This document shows positions 59,561-64,000 of a stretch of 64,000 bases of DNA, in pieces; the stretch's first letter is position 1; every line of letters starts with the position of its first letter. Position numbers and translations under genes: made by a program. The notes under the pieces are model-generated. The model was not told the origin of the DNA. It saw only the letters and a list, made by a program, of their open reading frames with translations, and made no database searches. This stretch comes from Casuarina equisetifolia. Taxonomy: Eukaryota > Streptophyta > Magnoliopsida > Fagales > Casuarinaceae. The stretch covers positions 5,010,501 through 5,074,500 of the forward strand of contig CM052360.1 in assembly GCA_028551475.1 (NCBI GenBank), in the 5' to 3' direction.

Positions 59561-59679
59561 TGTCCTTGCTAAGGTGAGAAAAGTAAGGGTTTCTCCTTTA
59601 TTCAATTTTTTTTCCCCTCTATCCCGTCCCTCTCTTCTCGCCCTGAAGCCTTTTGCTTCGCTTTTATAGGGGGAGGCTT

Positions 59680-60240
59680 CTTCATCTCTAGTGACTATTA
59701 AAGGTTTAAGTTCAGTGACCAAGAAGAAAAAGAAGCAGCAGCAAAGGCAGTAGTTGGCCCGACTACTTTCCTAAGAAAGCCGGACTAAGTTGGAGGAATA
59801 CCAACCTAAGCCGGGAAGCTTTCGCATCTGTCTCTGGCTACCTAGAACCCACAATCGAAGCCAGAGCAACTTTCACACCTGCCTATGCTTGCCCAACACC
59901 CACAATTAGAACCAGAGCAACTTCCTTGTAAGGACATTTTGCGGGAGGCCCACAGTAAGAAAGTGCAAGAGTCGAAGGAAGGGAACTACGTCAGCTTCTA
60001 CTGCACATGTTAGAGGAGCTAGGGTGTCAATAAGAGGAGGTGCGGCATCATGAGGAAGAGCTACGGGATCGGGAGAGACAACTGTGAGATTGGCAGGAGG
60101 AGCTAGTTCAACAAGATCGGCAATGTCATGAAGACCCGTTGCGACGTAGGAATGAGAAGGATGTAGAAGCTGCAGGGGATGCTAGAGACAGTGGGCCAAT
60201 GGCAACTGTTCCAGTGCCAGATGTGCTAGATACTGTGAAT
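59680..60240 (+). pseudogene. Decayed copy of the coiled-coil gene family, right arm of inverted pair
   Basis: Reads on the plus strand: VTKKKKKQQQ near 59720, RTKLEEYQP (after a one-base shift) near 59790, then the Glu/Gln/Leu-rich coiled coil (about 59980-60150), ending NIKFLLF near 60250. It is head-to-head with the copy at 58955-59560, with about 120-200 bp between arms. Confidence 0.65.
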
Positions 60241-60365
60241 ATAAAGTTTCTTCTGTTTTAGTTTTTGTCATTAGCATATATTTAGAACTTAAAAATTTGT
60301 TGTTAATGATTTTTTTGTATTTAAAGTTTGTAATTAATGTATATTTAGAACTTAAAAATTGGTTG
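60240..60365 (+). repeat. ~65-bp tandem repeat 3' of the coiled-coil family
   Basis: About two units containing tatatttagaacttaaaaat and ggttgttaatgac. The same unit is repeated about 2-3 times at 63430-63570, downstream of the third family copy, so it travels with the family. Confidence 0.75.
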
Positions 60366-60369
60366 TTAC

Positions 60370-60860
60370 TGACTGTCGTTGCACCAAAGCCATAAAAACG
60401 TCCATTCTTGCTGCTCATAGCCATATCATGCTTCAAGAGGTGTCACAATATCGTTCCTCGTAATGTTGTTTGAATGTCTTATGCCTCTGGCAACCTGTAG
60501 CCTACTGCGTCGCACGCATTTGGTGTAAAATCAAGTGTAGAGGAGATATTTCTCCTGTCCAAAGTATGATAAAAGTTCTTATATTGGTTTGAATTTTATG
60601 AACTTTGAGGCCAACAAGTTTGAATGTTTGCTTCCTCTCAACATTTACAGTGTCATTGAAGTATTTAATGTATACTAGTTAATAATGATTGCAGGACATA
60701 AGATGTTGGTTCCACCAACTCTCCTTCATATCATCCAAATGTACAGCTATTTATTTAATTGACATTAAAATGTATGAGCATAGCCAATAATTTTGATTTT
60801 CGTTAGCGATGTATGTAGCACAAAAGTTACAACTTTAAACAAGATACAATACAATATTGT
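60370..60860. repeat. Inverted copy of 1848-2285 plus 4046-4180 without the solo LTR
   Basis: In reverse complement, 60490-60860 matches 1848-2285 and 60370-60490 matches 4046-4180. At about 60495-60505 the two halves meet directly (gcaacctgtagcctactgcg), where the left copy has a 1.76-kb solo LTR. Confidence 0.82.
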
Positions 60861-60869
60861 TTTGGGGGC

Positions 60870-61595
60870 CACCATTAATAAAGTAGTAAGCCCCCCGCTT
60901 TAACCTACAGGCTTTTAGGGGTTAGGGGTTTTCATGGTCCTTCACCCTTTTTACTTACTTAAGTAGGAAGTTTGGAGAGCCATGACAGAGATGTCTTAGG
61001 ATACCTGAGAATATTTCTTCAGTTGTTAGGTGCAAAGATAGCAAAACTGGTGCTACATATTCTATTTAAATGGAGTAGATAAACTGCTCGTATCCAGGAT
61101 GTTATTTGTAAATTTACAGAGGTTAAAATAGAAGGGAGGGGTTGGTCAAGACCACTAGCACCTTAGATAGATGATCTGAGCCAAGTTGTTCTTGTAGAGC
61201 AACATGGGTGAAAATTGCAGATATCCAAATTCATTTTGAAACCTCTTTTGTTAAAAACAAATATGAAACAATGTCTGGTAACATCCTAGAATTACATGTC
61301 GAAAAATATGGTCGTAGATGTGAGACTCAACTTGAATTCTTACACGTGTACTTAACATATCAATGCTAATTGCAGTAATGTAGAATAGAATATAAGTAAT
61401 TTTATTATATGAACAAAATTGCAAACATCATCAAACTTACAGGAAGCTGAACAGAGTCCCCATTAACGTACAAGACACGAAAAAGAATTTTAACTTATTT
61501 GGTTCCTGATTTTCAAGCTAAATGAAACTTGATCACAGAGAAGATTACAAAGAATCTCCACCAAAAGGGAAACACTCATTCTATCTTTTAGAGAA
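60870..61595. other. Unassigned spacer
   Basis: No supported gene. A C-rich stretch near 60892 and AT-rich sequence. The XTH pseudogene ends at its right border. Confidence 0.4.
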
Positions 61596-61599
61596 ATCT

Positions 61600-63143
61600 C
61601 GAGCGTCTACACTCAACAGGAAGACCTTGAGAGAAGAGTTTTAAATCAAAGCAGTAGTTGTAGATCATGAAGTATTTCTAAACCCATATGAGTCTTCTTC
61701 AACTAGGGGTATCAAGTTCGTTGGCCTGCCATACACGGTCGGATGGGGAGCTTTTAGAGTTAGCGGGGGTAAAATTGAAGTTTCGGTAGTATGCTGTGAG
61801 AGGTGCTTTCGATCAATCAGTTTTCACCAATCCTCCTCTTGTGGCCCAGTCATCATCATTCCAGAGGCTAGAGTAAATCTTCATCGGTTGGTTCTTAGGG
61901 AAGGGAACGCCGACAGATTTAGCATTCTTGAATACTCTTATAGGGATGTTGTCGACCAAGAAGCTAAAAGAGAAGCACAAATATGTTGAGAATTATTTCA
62001 ATGTATTGTATTATAGCAAACTAGGTATATGCTCAAATGAAATACATGGAAACAATAGCCTTATCTACATGAAGTTGTGTATTTTATGCATAATTCTAGC
62101 CTTTTCCCATTCTTTTCACTAGCTACCTTGAATTTAGAACTATGACAGGGAAATTTGTATTAGTAGGATGTTTCTCTTACATTATGTGGTTTCCAGATGA
62201 CTAAGTGTGAAAATTTCTTGCGGGGTCGAACCAAAGATGGAACTATTGCTTCTTGTTGCCCTTGCCTTAAGTGAACACACTTGTGTGTAAAGTGTACGGG
62301 TCACCGCTAAGGTTTCCCAAGAACTCAAAGTCGATTTCATCATGAATAGGTCCCTCAGAAGACAATTGGATAAAAAAAAACAACAATCAATTTATATGAT
62401 ATACTAATAGCTGGAGAGAAAACTATGGGAACGTTTTAAGGCATTTTCGGAAAGAAGAATTTGAAAATGACTTCAAAAGGTAAAGTTGCCATTAGAAACA
62501 ACTTTATCGTTGATCTTTCGTTTAATGCATCAATTAAAGAATGCTAAGTTAGTTTGAGGGTCAATGAAAGCCCGAAGAACTCCCTAACACTTTCTCAAAA
62601 GTAAAAACCTCAAAAGATCTGGAACTAACTATAGTTCTTCTATTTGTTTGAAAATAAAAAGGAAACAAAAGTTTTTCACGTGAATATATCCTATCAACTA
62701 ATTGATGAACAAAAACAACAGACCCTATGGAATCGAAGTTGCTACTGTATTAGATCATATCACAAGATCAAGTAAAAATAATACAGAGGAACTTCAGTTT
62801 CACGCCAAGGTTATGACTCTTTTGAGGATTAACTTCAACAACAAACGCAAGCACTTGAAAGTTGAATATGCACCGTCAACTTTCACTTTTTTTTGCAAGC
62901 ACTAATCAAGCTAATGGCCAGAACTTGTGTTTGTGATCAGTGTTTGTGTGTGTACATGCACGCAAGTTTTAGTAGATAGGGAGAAAAAATGGATGAGCCT
63001 GAGACTTACATAATAGGTAGTAAAAATGCTAGCAAAGTTGCTGGCAACAAGTTTAAGCTGCATATCAATTCTCCCAAAGAGATACTCTTTCTTAGACTTG
63101 AAGCTAGAGCCAGAGACTCTCTCTAGAGAAAGAGTTAGAAACT
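61600..63143 (-). pseudogene. XTH (xyloglucan endotransglucosylase/hydrolase) pseudogene
   Basis: Exon 1 remnant 63143-63010 ([20 protein letters not shown], ending TTYY before a GTAAG donor). Exon 2 about 62371-62225 ([20 protein letters not shown]), which keeps the GH16 catalytic motif DEIDFEFLG. Exon 3 about 61965-61600 ([40 protein letters not shown], then YFMIYNYCFDLK and GLPVECRRS). In XTH enzymes, secreted to the cell wall, these residues cut and rejoin xyloglucan chains. Damage: a stop in VFT*GKGN (about 62273), one in RNFHT*S, a W-to-stop after LVKTD, and frameshifts in exon 3. The signal peptide and first part of exon 1 are missing; coiled-coil-family sequence starts at about 63145. 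Confidence 0.82.
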
Positions 63144-63144
63144 G

Positions 63145-63430
63145 CTGCCTACGGACATTTCACGGTAGGCTCGGAGTAAGGTGCAGGAGCCAGAGGAAAA
63201 GGAATTGCGTTAGCTTCTACTGCACACGCTAGAGGAGTTGGGGCATCACAAGAGGAGGTGCGACATCAGGATGAAGAGCTGCGGGATTGGCATGAGGAGC
63301 TGGTTCAGCAGGATTTGCGGTGTAGATGAGAAGGAGTTGAGGCAAACGTTGCGAGACATGCTAGAGATGGCGAGCCACGGTAGTCGTCAGGTGGCAGATA
63401 CTGTGAATATAAAGAAAAAATATTTGTTTC
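63145..63430 (+). pseudogene. Partial copy of the coiled-coil gene family
   Basis: Matches 59950-60250 on the same strand: the stretch with cttctactgcacacgctaga, the Glu/Gln coiled-coil part, and the end gcagatactgtgaatataaa. Only the 3' half of exon 2 is present. Broken by stops. It lies directly against the XTH exon 1 remnant. Confidence 0.65.
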
Positions 63431-63570
63431 TTCAGTTTTAGTTTTTGCAATTAGCTTATATTTAGAACTTAAAAATTGGTTGCTAATGACTGCTTTTGCA
63501 TTTAAATTTTGTAATTAGTGTATATCTAGAACTTAAAAATTGGTTGTTAATGATTGCTTTTGCATTTAGA
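63430..63570 (+). repeat. ~65-bp tandem repeat, second locus
   Basis: Two to three units of tatatttagaacttaaaaat with ggttgttaatgactgcttttg, as at 60240-60365. Confidence 0.8.
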
Positions 63571-64000
63571 TTAGTTAAATTTCAAGTCAATTATTTACTG
63601 TTTGCATCACAATTATTTATTACAAAGTGCCATTGCCATCCGACCACTCTTTGAGCGTGTTGTAGTCGTAAGGAGAATTGGGGGAGGGGCAAAGAATCAA
63701 TTAAACATGTGAGACTATTAGTTGGAAAAATATAAACTTCTACTATGGTACTTACCAGCATTGCAGGCGTCCAATCTGCTGATCCACCACCACCTAATCT
63801 TGAACCAGTGGTTCCTCGACCACCTAATCTTGAACCAGTAATTACCGACTTTGTGAGAAAGTGCCCTATTTGCTAGATGTCAAGAGCTTTTTTCTGAAAC
63901 TAGACAGGATTTGATTACCTAATATGTCGTAGGATTTCATTTTAGGGTTGAAAGTAGATTTACTAGGATTTTATTTTCAAGTTGAAGCAGATTTTCATTA
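63571..64000. other. Window end, unassigned
   Basis: No supported gene. A 27-bp unit (ccacctaatcttgaaccagt plus seven bases) occurs twice at 63790-63840 and would read as a Pro-rich repeat on the plus strand. Confidence 0.4.

Noticed and set aside
63026-63232. Plus-strand frame of 68 codons
   Set aside because: It crosses the junction between antisense XTH exon 1 and the coiled-coil family copy, so it is a chance frame.

Overview
The window looks like repeat-rich nuclear DNA of a flowering plant, most likely a eudicot. The reasons are the split genes with GT-AG introns, the plant-type proteins recognised (a PRD1-like meiotic protein, topoisomerase 3-beta, a xyloglucan endotransglucosylase, coatomer beta, a ferredoxin-domain DnaJ protein) and the dense nested LTR retrotransposons. 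No bacterial-style operon, rRNA, tRNA or CRISPR array was seen. I found no host gene that is complete and undamaged in this window. The best preserved reading frame is an unrecognised two-exon gene at 37.5-38.5 kb.

Left part (1-31.2 kb): a solo Athila-like LTR (45-1247, TSD gccat), an exon of a ferredoxin-domain DnaJ gene (1592-1845), and a solo SIRE-like copia LTR (2286-4045) carrying an expanded 27-bp minisatellite. Next comes a minus-strand OB-fold (Cdc24-like) gene spread over 5215-31176. The intron before its last exon holds three retrotransposons nested like Russian dolls: copia A (5526-24978) contains SIRE-like copia B (10094-23781), whose 5' LTR contains the pol-less Athila-like element C (10603-15992). 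Each insertion has a recognisable 5-bp target duplication.

Middle (31.2-46.3 kb): a 5'-truncated, frameshifted PRD1 gene (32817-36937), the unrecognised two-exon coiled-coil gene (37498-38536) with a duplicated upstream region, and a coatomer beta exon fragment (about 39.9-40.06 kb). These are followed by a second copy of the tail of the OB-fold gene (40.96-43.3 kb), lying directly against the first five exons of TOP3B (43693-46296). All these host fragments read on the minus strand, so the region looks like a mosaic of gene pieces, several with roles in meiosis or DNA metabolism.

Right part (46.3-64 kb): two long direct repeats made of ~90-bp tandem units and TRIM-like LTRs (46.7-50.4 kb). 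A minus-strand copia element D (50453-56828) sits exactly in the primer-binding region of a TRIM element. After it come more TRIM copies in both orientations, a head-to-head inverted pair of copies of the coiled-coil gene (58.95-60.2 kb) and an inverted copy of sequence from 1.85-4.2 kb (60.37-60.86 kb). That inverted copy preserves the site as it was before the 2.3-kb solo LTR inserted. The window closes with a broken XTH gene (61.6-63.14 kb) abutting a third partial copy of the coiled-coil family.

Family names come from recognising motifs by eye. Exon borders were set by hand from splice consensus and reading frame, and may be off by a few bases.
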